Of a stretch of 64,000 bases of DNA, positions 1 to 13,734 are shown one piece after another. A program made the position numbers and the translations under genes. The stretch lies in assembly GCA_003024785.1 (NCBI GenBank), contig PUQB01000088.1:495899-559898 (forward strand), read 5' to 3'. The notes beneath the pieces are model-generated. The model made no database searches and had not been told where the DNA came from. It was given only the letters and a program-made list of their open reading frames with translations. The stretch is from Selaginella tamariscina. Taxonomy: Eukaryota > Streptophyta > Lycopodiopsida > Selaginellales > Selaginellaceae. Numbering within the stretch: the stretch's first letter is position 1; each line of letters opens with the position of its first letter.

Positions 1-1600
1 ACATCTTCAAATAAAATAATTATTTTATTTTATAAATAAAACCAATCATTGTTATAGTTTTTGTTATGTATGTTAGTATTTCTATATAATATCACGTATT
101 TTAGAAATATGAATGTTAAGATGTATATATTGTATTAGAACATATCTTATAAATATTTATTTTAAAACTTTTAAAATATAAATATTCAATCAATACATAT
201 AATTTATGGGGCATACAATTTATGAGTTAACTCATTGAGTGTGAATCAATGAATTAATGTCAATGGTCAAAATTAGTAAATCCTAATAAGTTGGCCACAA
301 ACCTTAAAAATCAATGACGATCAACTACAAATTAGCAATAATTATTAAACAACAGTCATAACACGAAGTTCAAAATGGTTGAAGGTTATTTATTTCCTTA
401 GGATGTCTGATAGGGTTAGCCAAATTGCATGTGATGTTACATTTGTTTCAAATCTTGTAGAGTTGGTCAGAACTTTTTATGTTTGTCAAAAACCTTCTTA
501 GATTTTGTCTAAACTTATTAATTTTAAATTGAGCGTTGTTGACTTCCATTAACAATAGATTTAATTTTAACTATTTTCTTATTAGGCATACCTTAAAACA
601 ATTTTAATAGTTACGACATATTTAAATATACTATAGTGCACCCCATCCAAATATCTTATAAGAAGGTGCTAACAAATACTATTTATAAATATCTTATAAG
701 AAGGTGCTAACGAATATTATTTACGAAAGTTGTAGGTTTTTATATTTTATATGGTATTGAAAAGTATTATATTGAAATAATATCGCATGCCTATATAGTA
801 TTAGAATGGTTTAGTAAACCCATTCAAATACTTATTCATTGTTTAATTTTCACTTCATAATGTATGTACTACATTGGAACTCTAAAAAAACTGCTTCATT
901 AACATAGTTTTTCACATTTTGCTATTAAGTAAATGCAAATAGAAAAGCATTAATTACATATTTGTATTATATAAATATATTGTAAAGTAATAGGTAAATA
1001 TAAAGTTTGACTGTAGTATATTAAAAAATTATATATAGTGGTTAATCCTATAATAAATACAATTATATTTGGGTTACAAAATAAATGAAGAATACATTCT
1101 CTTTGTACATAAATTTGTGTCAGGATCGGAACCAAAAATACAATATGAATTGAAATATCAAATTTTATTTATGAATAGAAGAGAAATAAAATAATAAAAA
1201 AGTAATTAATTAAACACAAGAACTATCCATAATTTGTGTTAAACAAAATGCTTTAATTCTTGTCTTGTGCTTTGAAGAGTTTGGGCCATGCCTTAATATG
1301 ATATAAATGACCTTAATGCATATGTTGAAATGCATGTGTGGTGTGATTTGGTAAACTACATGTGTAATAAGATCTAGGACATTGATAATGCTTGCTATGT
1401 AAGCTAGTTGTGTAATGAATATCTTAGATTATCCATCCCAAGGCATATTCTAATATTAGCATCAGTATATTCTTGTGGTTTATGACACCATCCCCTCTTC
1501 GACAACGAAATCTATGAGTTGCACCACGATGTTGACTTGACTTATTCAGGTATTGACATATAATGGCCTCCTAAGCATGAACAAGGTTCTCAATTAGTTT
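1..1600. other. AT-rich intergenic sequence
   Basis: No coding sequence is supportable here. The stretch is strongly AT-rich with many stops in all frames. A direct repeat of about 45 bp is visible near 645-725: the phrase 'aaatatcttataagaaggtg' occurs twice, with adjoining bases also shared. Confidence 0.6.
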
Positions 1601-3261
1601 CAAATATGATCACTTAGAGAGTAACCAATTAGTAATGAGATAATACATCTTATCACAAAGAAGTTTTAAATTCAAGATAACAACGACCTCGTACTCTTAT
1701 GTACCATCAAGCTCCACTAGTGGTGGTGGTGGGATTGTACGGTTGGTGAAGGTATTCTCCGTGACATAGAGACATGGAAGACCGGATGAACCTTTATAAA
1801 ACCTCTATTTTCTTTCTGCATCACTTTGGCCTGCAAATTCAAAAACTTGTAAGTCACAAAACATAAACATATAAATTTTACCTTGTATTGTTGCTCATGT
1901 AGTCAAAACTACATCCTCTAGAAATTATAGCTCCATGTCCTTCATAGCTCACATTCTGAAATCCTTTTGTTGTGAAATACTAGTAAATTTGTATATTGGA
2001 AGTTCTCAAATCCTTTAGTACTTGCACTAACTCACTCACAATCTTGATGTCTAAATGTACCTCTCACTTTGACACTTCTATCTTGAAAGCTAAGTACTCA
2101 TGTTAATTGCTTCTTTGGAAACCATTTCCAAGGCTCCAAAGAGTCGTCTAACATTAGCTTCACATCCACCATCTGACTGCCATAATGGCAGTGTACTTGC
2201 CAATATCCAAAGCACTAAAGCTATTTACACACTAAAGCTAAAGGAGATAAACTTAACTCTTACTTGCTTTTGAGTGTAAGCTTTGATTACCAGCTCTAGC
2301 AGCACTTGAGCTTAGATTGTCCACAATAATTGTGTCTACAACGTTGAGCTAGAAACAATAAAGAAATCAAATAATAAACCAGAACTTAAATGCAAATACC
2401 TTTGTGGAAAAATATTAAGATATTTCCTTCGCTTATTTTCAAAATCTTTTGCTTCTTTAATGGACACCATAGTTGTTTGATCTTTCCATCGGCTATAACA
2501 TTGTGGCCATTTGAGATTAAGTGAGTCATAGGTTGTTTTTTCAAGTTTCCATGATCCTGGAACAAACGTAAAACTTTGCCACAAGTTTCACATTCTAAAC
2601 AAATGAAATTTTTGTCTGTGAATCCTCAAATTGAAGTAACATAAAGCAGAAATTTAACACTACTTTCTTCCTCAAACAGACTCACAATCTTTAAGATCTC
2701 TGCCTCTACCATTTCTTTCACATCTTGCTTTTGAAGCACCGACTGCTGAAGTTCTTCCATAGGAAACAGATCATCATTTTCTTGATGCGACTTCTTGTGA
2801 CAGAAGATTTAGAATTGGGTTTCATTGTCTTTGTCAAATGAAATCAGCTCACACTTGTTTTTTTGCCCCAGCTCCTTGATCTTCACCAGAGCTTTTCTAT
2901 AAGATCTCGTCCAAGCATTGAGCTGATTCTTGATAGCCAATTTGGAGTTCATATTAATGCCTGCTTGTATATTGTTAAATACCTCACTGGATTGTGTTGA
3001 TTCCCTTTATTCAAGCACCAGATCGACTGAATTGACAGAAATTAGTGCAACTAAAATCCTAACTTGTATATTGTTCTCTTTAGTGTTCGTAACAAGCTAG
3101 TGCAACCCAAGAAATGTCCACTTAGTTTATTTCCCTTCCAATTCAGGGACATCCCTCTCAATCAGTTGCCTCACAATCTCAAACGAACATTGCTCTAGTG
3201 CCCTATTGACGCCAAGTAATTCACCACTATCTTTATTGATCAACACATCGCACTCAGCCAT
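1600..3261 (-). pseudogene. Decayed multi-exon gene remnant, family not recognised
   Basis: On the minus strand a plausible start (ATG at 3261-3259) opens a 44-codon segment rich in Leu, Glu and Val. Further down, one frame runs from about 3080 to 2395 with codon-like composition and only a few stops (near 3004, 2810 and 2627). It includes a Lys-rich helical stretch (residues AIKNQLNAWTRSYRKALVK) and a Cys-rich stretch (CLECETCGKVL) that resembles a zinc knuckle or finger. Shorter coding-like pieces continue to about 1.6 kb (for example CEANVRRLFGALEMVSKEA near 2110-2165). Stops and frame changes make a working product unlikely. The helical, Leu-rich character could suit a repeat-type protein, but I do not recognise the family. 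Only codon-like composition across several hundred bases supports it. Confidence 0.4.
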
Positions 3262-4949
3262 AACTCGTTGCTTCCTCCTTGCTACTCTGCAATTAACCCT
3301 ATTTTTATATATTACAAAAAGTCAAAGTTCTAAACCCTTGTACATATACGTCGGATGGACCCTTAGGTGTTATGTACAATTTAGGGTAGTGGACTCCCTG
3401 GAGAATAAATAATTTCTTTTGGTTGAGGTAACAGTGGAAAGTGAACTTAATATTTAAAGTAAACTATAACATTTGATGAAAAAATAAAAAGATACACTTT
3501 TTTTTATATAAATATAGAGATTCCATATGTAAAGTTATTGTATAACTAATGTATAATAATATATTTTCTTATGTGTAACAATGTAAATCAAAGAGTGGAC
3601 ATTGACAATAATAACACTTAAAAGTTCATGATATGTCTTATAATTAGATTAAAAAAAAGATTTTTTTTCTTTAATAAATTTTCTTATATAAAAACCGTTT
3701 TTAATGATAATGTAAAATAAAGTGATTTTTATAAATCTTTGTCATTAATTAAACATTATAAAATAAAATGTAATTCAAATTATGCTTTTTCCAAATCATA
3801 TGATGTATATAATCGCTTCTATTTGGTTCACATGTAACATATCCAATCTTTATTTCTAATTATACTTAGTATATTAATACTATGGAATGCCAAATGGAAT
3901 AAGAATAAATATTTTTAAGGTTTAAATTTGGTTATACATTATAAAGGCGATTATGTAAATGCTTGTAGTTTTTTTAGTAAATAAGAAATTTCATAAGATT
4001 AAGAATTTACAATATCAATTTCTTTTATAATTTATAAATAATTTTAAATATTATTCAATAATATTTTAGAAACAATTATTGAACCTTACTAATGTTTAAT
4101 AAGGACTTGAATACCAACAGGTTTACCATTGAAAAATGAATTTTAAGGTATGTTTAAAGTCAAAAGTGATAATCTTTAACTTAATTGAAAGTAAGTTCAT
4201 AAAAAGACATGAAGTGAGTTTATAAGTAAATGTAAAATTTTGGTGAGAATATTTCAAAATGTTCATATGTTAAAATTGCAATAATATTTGACATTGAAAC
4301 TTTAAAAGCATGATAAAAAGAGAATTATTATGATAATATGTACAATTAAAAAATAAAGATTAAACATGTTAGATGTGTACTAAGATAAAAACAATTATAA
4401 TATTATGTGATTTAAAAAAAATACAAGATAAAGTACATTTTACTTATCATTGGGTTGAACCAAAAGAAAGTGTTTTTGGTGAATCGGCATTGTAACTACC
4501 TCCCCTTCCCTAGTAAGATGTTCAACTTCTATAAATAAGTGACAAAGATTTTTAAAATCATTTGATTTTACATTGTCATAAAAAGATTTTTTATAAGAAA
4601 GAATTTATAAATACTTTATTAATTTTATTTAAAATGTTTTAAGAAAAAAATTATATTTAAAAGCAAACCATGATTGTAGTTTAGCCTTTGAATTACTTTT
4701 GAGTATGAGTGAATTAAAGTCTGTTCTTTTAAATTTTAAATTGAACTAACTTTAATTGAACTTAATTATAAATTAAATATATATATTATTGATTTTAAAA
4801 TTAAAATTTATAAATTAATAATAAACTTTTATTTTGAAACATAAATTTTAGTTGTTGACTTAAACATAAAAATAAAAAATTTATATTTCAATTTAAAATA
4901 TGAAATTTAGAATAATATCATTATTGCAGTTATGAATTTGCTGCTATTG

Positions 4950-4992
<43 letters not shown>

Positions 4993-5330
4993 AATGCGTA
5001 CACACTCATAGAAATATTAGTTGCACAACACATACACTCACACACATAACATGGAAATGTTAGTTGCATAACACATACACTCACACACAAACACTGCACA
5101 GATTCATGTGATAATGTGTAGGTAATGTTCATTCACAATTTTCATACACATACACACTACTATGACTTGTGACCTTTTAGATACCAGAAGATTGACTAAC
5201 AATGAACATAATCCAAGTATATACATAGGCTCCTGTCACCAATTGATTTATGGTGTGTGTGCACATGTTAAGAGGGAACATTTAAGTTCATTACATAAAA
5301 CAATCATTAAAATAACATATTTCAAGTCCA
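3262..5330. other. AT-rich intergenic sequence
   Basis: No gene seen. Composition is very AT-rich, with a (TA)n run at about 4950-4988 and short TG/CA-rich tracts between 5000 and 5160. Confidence 0.6.
4947..4988. repeat. (TA)n microsatellite
   Basis: An almost uninterrupted run of TA dinucleotides, read directly. Confidence 0.9.
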
Positions 5331-5339
5331 TAACTTGTA

Positions 5340-5870
5340 AAAGAAAAATTTTAAATTTGGTGCTCGCAAGTGATTCTATATTTCTTTTCTCCATCCTCTT
5401 CCTTAATATAGAATTTAACACAATCCCCCACATTGAGATTGTTGTTCCTGACATAATTCATCCAGTTAGAGCTCATTGAGTTATTTTGTATTTAAACTTC
5501 CAATTGTTCCCTTCTCATCCAGAAAGGGGATTTCTTGATTGCATGCCACATCTAGCTTCCATGCACACTTCTTGGGCAAAAACAGCCTATAATTTGTTGC
5601 TTACATCAGTTTTAGTTAGTATCTTACTAAAAAGAAAGTTCCATCCTTCATGCACTAGCTTCTTGTCCATGTCATATCCTAAGGGTGTCTCCTCCTTAAC
5701 ACCCTTACTCCTCTAGGCAATTCCTTACGACCTTTGTCTTCTTCTGTTCTCTTGCGTGCCATTTTTGAAAAAACATAATTATTGTTCATCAAGCTATACG
5801 GTACTGCCTCTGCATCAGGGTGCTTTTCTATATATGAAGCTACACTAGGTAGAAGCAGTAATCCCTCCAT
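5340..5870 (-). pseudogene. Broken B3-domain (REM-like) transcription-factor gene, copy I
   Basis: B3 domains are plant DNA-binding modules of nuclear transcription factors. A minus-strand start at 5870 opens a 63-codon segment (MEGLLLLPSVASYIEKHPDA...). After a frame change it continues into a B3-like start (NFLFSKILTKTDVSNK), then after stops near 5600, 5520 and 5490 into the diagnostic second half (SSNWMNYVRNNNLNVGDCVK, then FYIKEE). The pattern W-x-x-[FY]-V-x-x-N-N-L-x-x-G-D is the family hallmark. At least three in-frame stops and two frame changes mean no intact protein. A diverged relative lies at 13.73-14.09 kb on the same strand. Family call from motif pattern only. Confidence 0.6.
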
Positions 5871-8448
5871 ATTGATATACTCACAAACCTAGCTAAATTC
5901 CTAAATGTGCCCTAGAGTGCTATATATACCAGCGTTTACACGTTAGTTGACGGTGGGATACACCCAAGCGTGTGTATAATAAATTACCGTGTTTCTCCGT
6001 GTTTTTTTGATTTCCCTTTTTGCACTAACATGTGCTCCACTCATACACTCGTTCATGAACATGTTATGTTTTGAAGTTGATATATAAAAAAGTCTTCAAA
6101 TTGAGTTTTAAATTATATATAATTTCTTTTAAAAAAGTTTATAAATAAATATTTTATATACTATATTTTGCATCTTAAACATGCTGTGGTGGATAATAAA
6201 TATAAAAGAAAAAAACGACATTAATAAATAATAAGAAATTAGAATAAAACTAAAATTAATAAATTCATTATAGAAAGAAATTAAGGATATAAATCAATAG
6301 CAACAAATTTATAACGGTGATAATGAATATTATTCCTAAATTTCATTTCTAGATTATAAATTTATAAATTTTAATAAATTTTAATTTTTATGTTTTAAGT
6401 CAATAAATTAAATTTATGTTTCAAAATGTAATTTAAAAAATTTGAATTTTAAAATTTGCAATATAACATATTAAGTTTGTACTATGTTAAAATAATACTA
6501 AATAAGGCATTAGTGTGGTTATTTAGCCCTTGATTAAAATACAAATGCCAAGTCATTATAATAATTACTGCTATGGTTTTTCATTAGAGTGATTAATTAA
6601 ATTAAAAAATAAATTATCATTGCACAATTTTCATTTATTTAGTCATATATATGTTACACAATGCATATGTAGTGAATGTGCATGTACTCAAAATCTTTAA
6701 TCGAAATGATATATTAAAGTGCCTCTATTATTATTTTTTGATGTGGAGTCACCAGTGTCTCTATCTATATATATTAATTAGACAATGTATATGTACATTT
6801 ACATATATATTAAACATAAACATGTGGGTGTGTAGAGAGAAAGAGACTTTTCAGTTATTACATACTTTACATAGCATATCATATTATATATATATATATA
6901 CATACATAGATATATACTCATGTACATATATATGTGTTTATTTATACTTAAGAGTTGTTTATTTGATTGTTTATTGTTATACATATAAAAAAATCTCTTC
7001 TCTTTCACTCTCTTATACATATGTAAACTAATGTTATACATGTATATGTATATATTTAAATTTAAATATAACATTGTGCATGTTTTTATTAATTTCTTAC
7101 AAAACTTATGTTATTAGGGTTTGAATGAAATAACATTATATATAGAGAGAGAGATACACATACATGCACACATATATGTGTATTATGGACAAGAGACCTT
7201 CTGCATATTATTACATTAAGGCTTTTATTAATATTTTTCCGTAAAATAAATAATTAAGTATATCAAATGTGTGTGTGACATGTATATATATAATATGTTA
7301 CATGGAAATGGCTGATAGTTTGGTGAATCTTCCCGCTAGCTATTTTTTTTTTTATGTTTTAAAATCTTCTATTGTTTCTTTGCTTTTCACCAATTTTTTA
7401 AGAAGTTGTTCTTAAAAAAAAGAGAAAAACTTAATTAATTATTCTTGGTACACGTGTTATTAATTTATGCTTAATAGTTCAAAATTGCTAGCTACCACAA
7501 AAAATGCCATTAGGTGCTACATAAAAGTGTCACGTAGTGCCACATAGATTATAAATTTCAAGATGAAATTACAATGTCGACATCCTCTATGTTTCTCTAT
7601 TGATAACATTTAAATTTGTAGGTATTTTTCCATTGTTAATCTTCAATTGCTTAGCTCTTTTGAATGTAAATATCTAGAGTGGAGCTACATTCAGATCTTA
7701 TTAAATGTATTTTGAATGCATGCTCATGTATATCAATGAAGTTTATGGTATTCCGCTCATGCTCATGCACACCAACACATTTAGTGTTTGTGCATATAGA
7801 TTCCTAGGTTGTTAGAAACATCTTGTTGGCCATGTGCATGGATAGGCATTTGTAGAATATCCTTCTGCAAAACTGGCTAGTAGAGTATATTATGCTGAAC
7901 AGTACTACAATATTGATAAATACTTGATACACATTCAATGAGTTTTAATAATCCCATATTCATGAGTTAAGGAGGATTTACACTCTCATTCCCTTGAAAT
8001 CGAAAGCATTGGGAATAAATAACCATGTTCAGATAAGCATATCCAACGCAAGAAGAATAAGAGCAAAGTGTCTCAGCCTCTTTGGTTTTTGCCAAAGATG
8101 GGTGATGTACTCAATTGAACATCCTCACTTGGTAAGTGCGTAGTGTAAGTGTTTCATATTATTTTTTGTTCGTTATGTAACACATTGGCCAATTGTCTGA
8201 GATTGTTAGCTTGTTAAGGAGTAATAAGAGAGTATGCTTAGATGTGATGAAGGCATATAGGGTTGAGTGGGATGCTAGTCTTTTCAACATACTAGTAAGC
8301 AAAGAACTTCACGAGACGTTTGCCTTTCATTTCATCCAACCTAGATATTGCCTTGTTCTCAATCCCGAAACACATGGAATTATCTGAACTTTGATATAGG
8401 CCATTATGTGAAATTGAGTGTTTTAATTTATGAATGTAAATGCTACTC
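5871..8448. other. AT-rich intergenic sequence
   Basis: No supportable gene. The region has many AT-rich runs and short TA, TG and GA microsatellites between 6640 and 7300. A short open stretch at 8193-8387 (+, 64 codons) shows no recognisable motif and is probably chance. Confidence 0.55.
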
Positions 8449-8451
8449 TTA
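8449..8451. repeat. Target-site duplication TTA, left
   Basis: TTA adjoins the left terminal inverted repeat; the same triplet follows the right end at 9420-9422. Confidence 0.65.
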
Positions 8452-9419
8452 GGGTTGATTTGCACCTGCACTTATACTTAAAGATAAGGGCCAAAAGTGC
8501 ACTTAAATTGCTCCGCACATATATTTAGGAGATAAGGGCGGCCATTAAGTTAAATTTTAAGTGTGAAAAATTTAAGGTTATTTACTTCGCACCTATTTTA
8601 AATTTAATGGCATAGCCCTTAAAATTTAAGTGTTTCAAAAAGAAAAAAATTAAAATTTAAAACCACCTTGGAAGGTAATCTTAAATTTTAAGGGGCATTT
8701 ATGAATTATTTCAAAAAGATTCTTGTTAAGATTCCTTTAGGGCTAGGTCTAGCTAGATTATCGTTTGATGTCAGGGTGCAATTGCCACCCCACGGACCGT
8801 GAGGAGGCGATGATTGAAGATTTAGGGCTTCCAAGGCGCTGATTAGGGCGGCGATCAAGGTGGCGATCAGGTAGCGAGTGGGGAAGAGGAGATGGCGCAG
8901 ACTCTAGGTCTCAATCGAGGCCAAGGCCAACTCGGCATTGGAGGTGGAGCTTGGGGCCCAGGTTTAGGGCACGCCAATCCGGGAGCTCCACAAGCTCCAC
9001 GCGGGAATCCCCGAGTTACACATGGGAATCCCGCACCTCCACGAGCTCTTGGAGCTGGGTGTGTGAATTCCACGGCACACGAAGCTGGGCACGGCAACCC
9101 TGAACCACCAGCCACCACCTGAACTGCTCTCTCAAACTTGTGGAAATGTTGAATTTAAAATTTAAATTTTAAGTAAAATTTAAAGGTGAAAACATATTCG
9201 AAAATGAAAACATTAGCGAATTTAAGTGTTTCATGTACGAAGAAACACACATTTAGGGTTAAAATTTGAGGACAAATTCACTGTCATGTGCAAACACAAC
9301 AAGTCTTAAAATGTGTAATTAAATCGCAAGAATCACTTTAAAGTTTCTACGTGCTAAATTAACTTTTTAATTGCTAGCACTTCAAATTTTTAAGTATAAG
9401 TGCAGGTGCGAATCGACCC
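8452..9419. mobile_element. Tourist-like (PIF/Harbinger) MITE with GC-rich core
   Basis: The ends form terminal inverted repeats of about 31 bp: GGGTTGATTTGCACCTGCAC... at 8452 matches the reverse complement of ...GTGCAGGTGCGAATCGACCC ending at 9419 with two mismatches. The element is flanked by the trinucleotide TTA on both sides (8449-8451 and 9420-9422), the target duplication typical of PIF/Harbinger elements. The outer parts are AT-rich. The core at about 8760-9120 is abruptly GC-rich and contains a 76-codon open frame (8892-9122, +) rich in Gly, Pro and Ala, with no recognised domain. No transposase is present, so the element is non-autonomous. At 968 bp it is long for a MITE, which fits capture of foreign sequence. 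Confidence 0.75.
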
Positions 9420-9422
9420 TTA
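9420..9422. repeat. Target-site duplication TTA, right
   Basis: Partner of the TTA at 8449-8451. Confidence 0.65.
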
Positions 9423-9769
9423 ATGTAAAATATCAAATCTCATTAGCCATATGCAATTTGAACCTCAATGGTGCCACTTGGTTTGGTTTTGAATATAAGA
9501 GTTGGCATCACAGCTCATGATAACATAAACTATAATAATTATACATGACTGTCAACTCGTAATCCAATGAGAATGAGTGTATGAAAACGTTAATTCAAAT
9601 AGAATATATAATGTCAATATAACCTTTACCCATCTTAAAAGGTTAGTATCCAACATACATTAAAGTTAAAAAATTTAGAAACAAGAATTGGGAAAGGCGT
9701 GCTTTAATATTTATTAATGAAGATGGATTCACATATGAAAACTTGCATCTCATAAGTATTATTATTAAA

Positions 9770-10750
9770 GTTTTAACCCGAAGGACCGACATGTGACTAC
9801 CAAGTGACCATTCAACATCAATACCCTATGTGAGTAACTAAGACAAAATGGGCACGAGACTTAAGGTAGAACCTTAAGTCCCTTTGTATGACTATCCTTT
9901 GAACCCCATATAAAATAACCTAGGTAGACTTTAAAATCCTACTCCAAGAGATAGACTCATGCCCTAACTCACCAAGGAGACATGTCTTATGCGTACCCTT
10001 GTAACAAAGTTAAAGCATAGTCACTTACCCCTTGAGAAATCACCCTCATCCAAGAGTACAACCCCTTTAAGATTACGTAACGTAACCACAATTAACCCCT
10101 AAGGGTTTGAGTAATACCCTAGTCTTAGGGCTAGTATTTAGTGAAGACACAAGTGTGATGTTCACACCCCAAGGAAAACACCTCATAGTCAAGTGTGTTA
10201 ATTAACACACTCGGTTACCTTTCTTGAGCATATAAAGCTTAATACCCTATACGAGCACAAGTACACTTACTAAAATATTCAACCTTTTAGTGTTAAAACT
10301 TATGATGCAACTACAAAGGGCATGCCTCGGGTGGTGTAATGTGTGTCATATAGCCTAGTGTCACATGTTCATGTGACACTATTTCCCATGATTTAGGCTA
10401 TCTCCTTAAGATTTAAAATTACACATGGTGTCATGAATGTGGCTCGCATATGTCAACCTTAATTAAAACCCCTCAATATAAACACTCATGAACTTAGTAA
10501 AGAGAACTCATCTAATTAGTAGAACATGTACTCCGACAAGACTTTTCAAGTGTACGATCGGGTTACTGAATAAAAGGAGTTATCTAACTCTATGGATGCA
10601 GAATACATGAGCAGTGTGGATCCACTAAAGGCTTACCTTTAGGATGTAATGTACCCTTACATACTAGAAGTTAGGGCGGCCCTTAACGACATAAGTTAAG
10701 CTTATGCTGGCAAGGAGGAAATAAGCCAACCTCTTAGTCTCTTGCATGTT
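9770..10750 (+). repeat. Diverged ~1-kb dispersed repeat, copy 1
   Basis: This stretch is related to the reverse complement of about 25206-26240. The clearest shared blocks are the end 'aaagttttaacccg', the 'agggctagtatttagtgaag'-type segment near 10120 and blocks near 10620-10680. Identity is moderate with many indels. No coding sequence or clear LTR ends are visible, so its class is unknown; an old retroelement LTR or untranslated region is possible. Confidence 0.55.
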
Positions 10751-11755
10751 TTTTCTCACACTTACTCTACTTAATACATGTGATAGACTCCTCCCCTTTG
10801 CCCCCTTATTTTCTTGTTTTATAAAGTAGGCTGACACATAATTTTATTCCCAATGGTGTGGGCTTAGAGCAACTTTAGGGTTAGGTCAACCCTATGGGTG
10901 TATATTCAACATGTCAAACTCATCGAAACTAGCCAAGAATCTAACCGGGACATAGAAAATGAGGGAAGAGTTTTCTAGATGGAAGGGCTAGCTTCACCTA
11001 AAGTAGCTTTCATGCAAATACCTAAAGACATCAAGCACTAAATAAACATGTTTTTTTATACTAGGGCTTATCAACATAGTTCGGGAAATAACAATAATTA
11101 ATCTTCAAAATAAAGAATGATCATAATAAAAGCTATGATATTACAACAATGTATTCATTAATAGTGTTTCGAGTGTGAATAGTATATAGGTCCAAATAGT
11201 GTCTTATATTTTTAGTTTGGACAACCATTCCACATCAATAAGGAAGGGTAAAATCCATGGTGAGTGGAACTACATTGGATTGGTACCAAGGGCCTAATGA
11301 CATGGGAAGGTTTGAGAGCACTAGTTGATTGCACAAACTTCTACTTGGACATATAGATTGTAGGGTGGGTCCCTATGTGTAAGTTTTTATACATACAAAT
11401 TAGCTCACTTTGTCGACAATAAGTACTTAGTATGCTGCCTAATGAGGGACTAAAGCATTTATGAGCAACAATATCAATTATAAATGAAATGCATAGTAAA
11501 TAGTATTTGACTCTATTAAAATAAAAACACATTCTTATAGTTCATGATATAGTCAAATTTTGCTACCTCTAAGTCAACAAAACGGTGGGTTCATTACTAA
11601 ATTGTCTTATAATTGGTTACATGTGGATTAATAGCATATGTTTTCTTTGATATCAAGATGATAATTTGAAATTAATACATGACATTTATTCTAAATCAAT
11701 AAAAAAAAAAATAATGAGTTATCAAGAATCGTATTGTTTACCTCTTATAATTTGG
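10751..11755. other. Intergenic sequence
   Basis: No supportable gene or structured repeat seen. Short open stretches here have no protein-like composition. Confidence 0.5.
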
Positions 11756-11759
11756 TGCT

Positions 11760-12440
11760 AGATTTTCACCAATTCTTTATGCAAAGTTGTGTCCCTTTCA
11801 ATGTAGCAAACATGTCTATCAAACATCAATGCATATATGCCTTTAGCATGCTTCTTGTACTAGTGGTGAAGTCAATCACCACACCATCCTCTAGAACAAA
11901 AAGCTTTGCGAGCAACTACATGGAATGAATGAAGTGCTTTCTATACTTGAAATAATCAATTTTGATTGTTAATGCTTCCATCTTACTCTCCCTAAAATAT
12001 TGGGATGATGTCCTTGTTTGCGTCATAACCAAGTAGCACTCTTCCAAACCCTTACAAGTCTTTTGTTGAATTGGTAGTCCTTAAATTGAGAAGAGAATGT
12101 TGAAGCAACAAATAACATTAAAATGTTTAAAACTTAGCTTTCGTCCATTTCCTGCAAAGATGCGATTGCATAAGAATGTTCCATAGTCTTGAAGTTGGAA
12201 ATCATTTTGAATAAACATTGTCATGGTTAAACTACTAACAAAGAAACAACCTCGATAAGAAATATCACAATGATCCCTTTTTTCAAAACAAAGTTGATGA
12301 GTCTATAGTTGCACCAAAGTGGTCACCTCCAATTGTGTTCCATCGAGGAACCTTGCCATTATCAACATTTCTATGTCATCCATAAAGTCAAAGAATACCA
12401 CTTGTATGATTACTATAATGAAAAGAAGAGATAGCTATGG
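11760..12440 (-). pseudogene. Coding-like remnant, family not recognised
   Basis: Reading the minus strand gives several consecutive stretches of protein-like composition (for example FFDFMDDIEMLIMARFLDG near 12400-12340 and KMEALTIKIDYFKYRKHF near 11980-11920) separated by stops and frame changes. No family motif is recognisable. It may be the relic of a gene or of a transposon protein; evidence is composition only. Confidence 0.25.
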
Positions 12441-13730
12441 AGTTGCATAGTCCAAAAGCTGAGATAGAATGTGCGAGAAAGAGCAATGTAAATATTTATC
12501 TGTTATCTTAAAATGCATTTGATAATTATTAGAATATATATAAAATACACCCTTACAAAGCTATAAGCATATTTAGAATATTTGTATTAAAATTATTAAA
12601 TTATTGACACAACTATCATGTAAAATACAAATGACAACAATAATATACAATTAAAAGATACATGGGTTTAATATACAAGTTTGAAACATAAATATCCACT
12701 ATAGTTAAGATTATATTGAAACATATATGTATGTCAATAATGTATGCTCTTAGTATAGAGAAACGTTGTGTTGTACAGGTATTACTTAATCACATTGAAT
12801 GTCTAGATAGGTATCTGGTTGTGAATCAGGTTGTTTATGACTCACGATTTGTTTCTACTGCTTGTTCATATCATGATTAATCACACATAAGACCTTGAGT
12901 TGTCGGTGGCTATTTTACTTTTGCCCTCCATTTGATTTTCTTTTATTGCTAATAAATTTATGTTGTGTTTGCAATTACTGATTTATACTTACGTCAGAGT
13001 AGAAAGCACAAGTTAATACCTCATAAAATGAAATTGAAATTGGAGAGGATGGTTTGCACATTTGGGTTAACAAAAATAATTGTTTAATGTGATAATCAGA
13101 AATAATTCTATGATGTTATAATATATTCAAATGAATTCAGTGATATCAAATATTATATATATATATAATTATATATATATATATATATAAAGTGAATATA
13201 AAATAATATCATAATCAAATACATTTAGAATGATAGCAAGCAAACAATAGTAGGAATGTGTAAATTGAGTTTGTATATATTAACAATCACAAAACACTAA
13301 TATATAGTTATATATATTAACAATCACAAAACACTAATATGTAGTTATATATGTTTTAACTGGAAGTAACATTGAAGCATTGAAAAAAGAAGTATAGTGC
13401 AAGAAAATGGGTTTAAATGTAGAAAACTAATTATTATTATTATTTACTATATGATCTTGTACACTTAAATTTTAAATTTAAAATTAAATTAATGAAATGT
13501 CATTAATGTCATAATGAATGTTGTTAAATTTTTGCCTTAACTTATAATTATTTGTTAACTTTAATTTTCATTTGTTCATTCCATCCTAAAGTATGGTAAG
13601 CTAAATTTTACATTGTAATATTAAAAAAAGAGGTAAATATATAAATATAACATAAAAATTATATAATACTAACTTAAATCATAAAAAACAACTCAAAACT
13701 CAACTTTAACTTTTATAAAGAAAATTTTAC
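12441..13730. other. AT-rich intergenic sequence
   Basis: No gene seen. It contains TA microsatellite tracts at about 13155-13190 and a direct repeat of about 45 bp near 13270-13355, where 'tatattaacaatcacaaaac' occurs twice. Confidence 0.6.
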
Positions 13731-13734
13731 TTAT

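Noticed and set aside
6651-7074. Overlapping open frames of 126 (+) and 91 (-) codons
   Set aside because: Composed of TA/CA-rich simple sequence giving Tyr/Ile/Cys repeats; no protein-like pattern.
8867-9122. Overlapping open frames on both strands in the MITE core
   Set aside because: GC-rich sequence lacks stops in several frames at once; low-complexity Gly/Pro/Ala products argue against a real protein.
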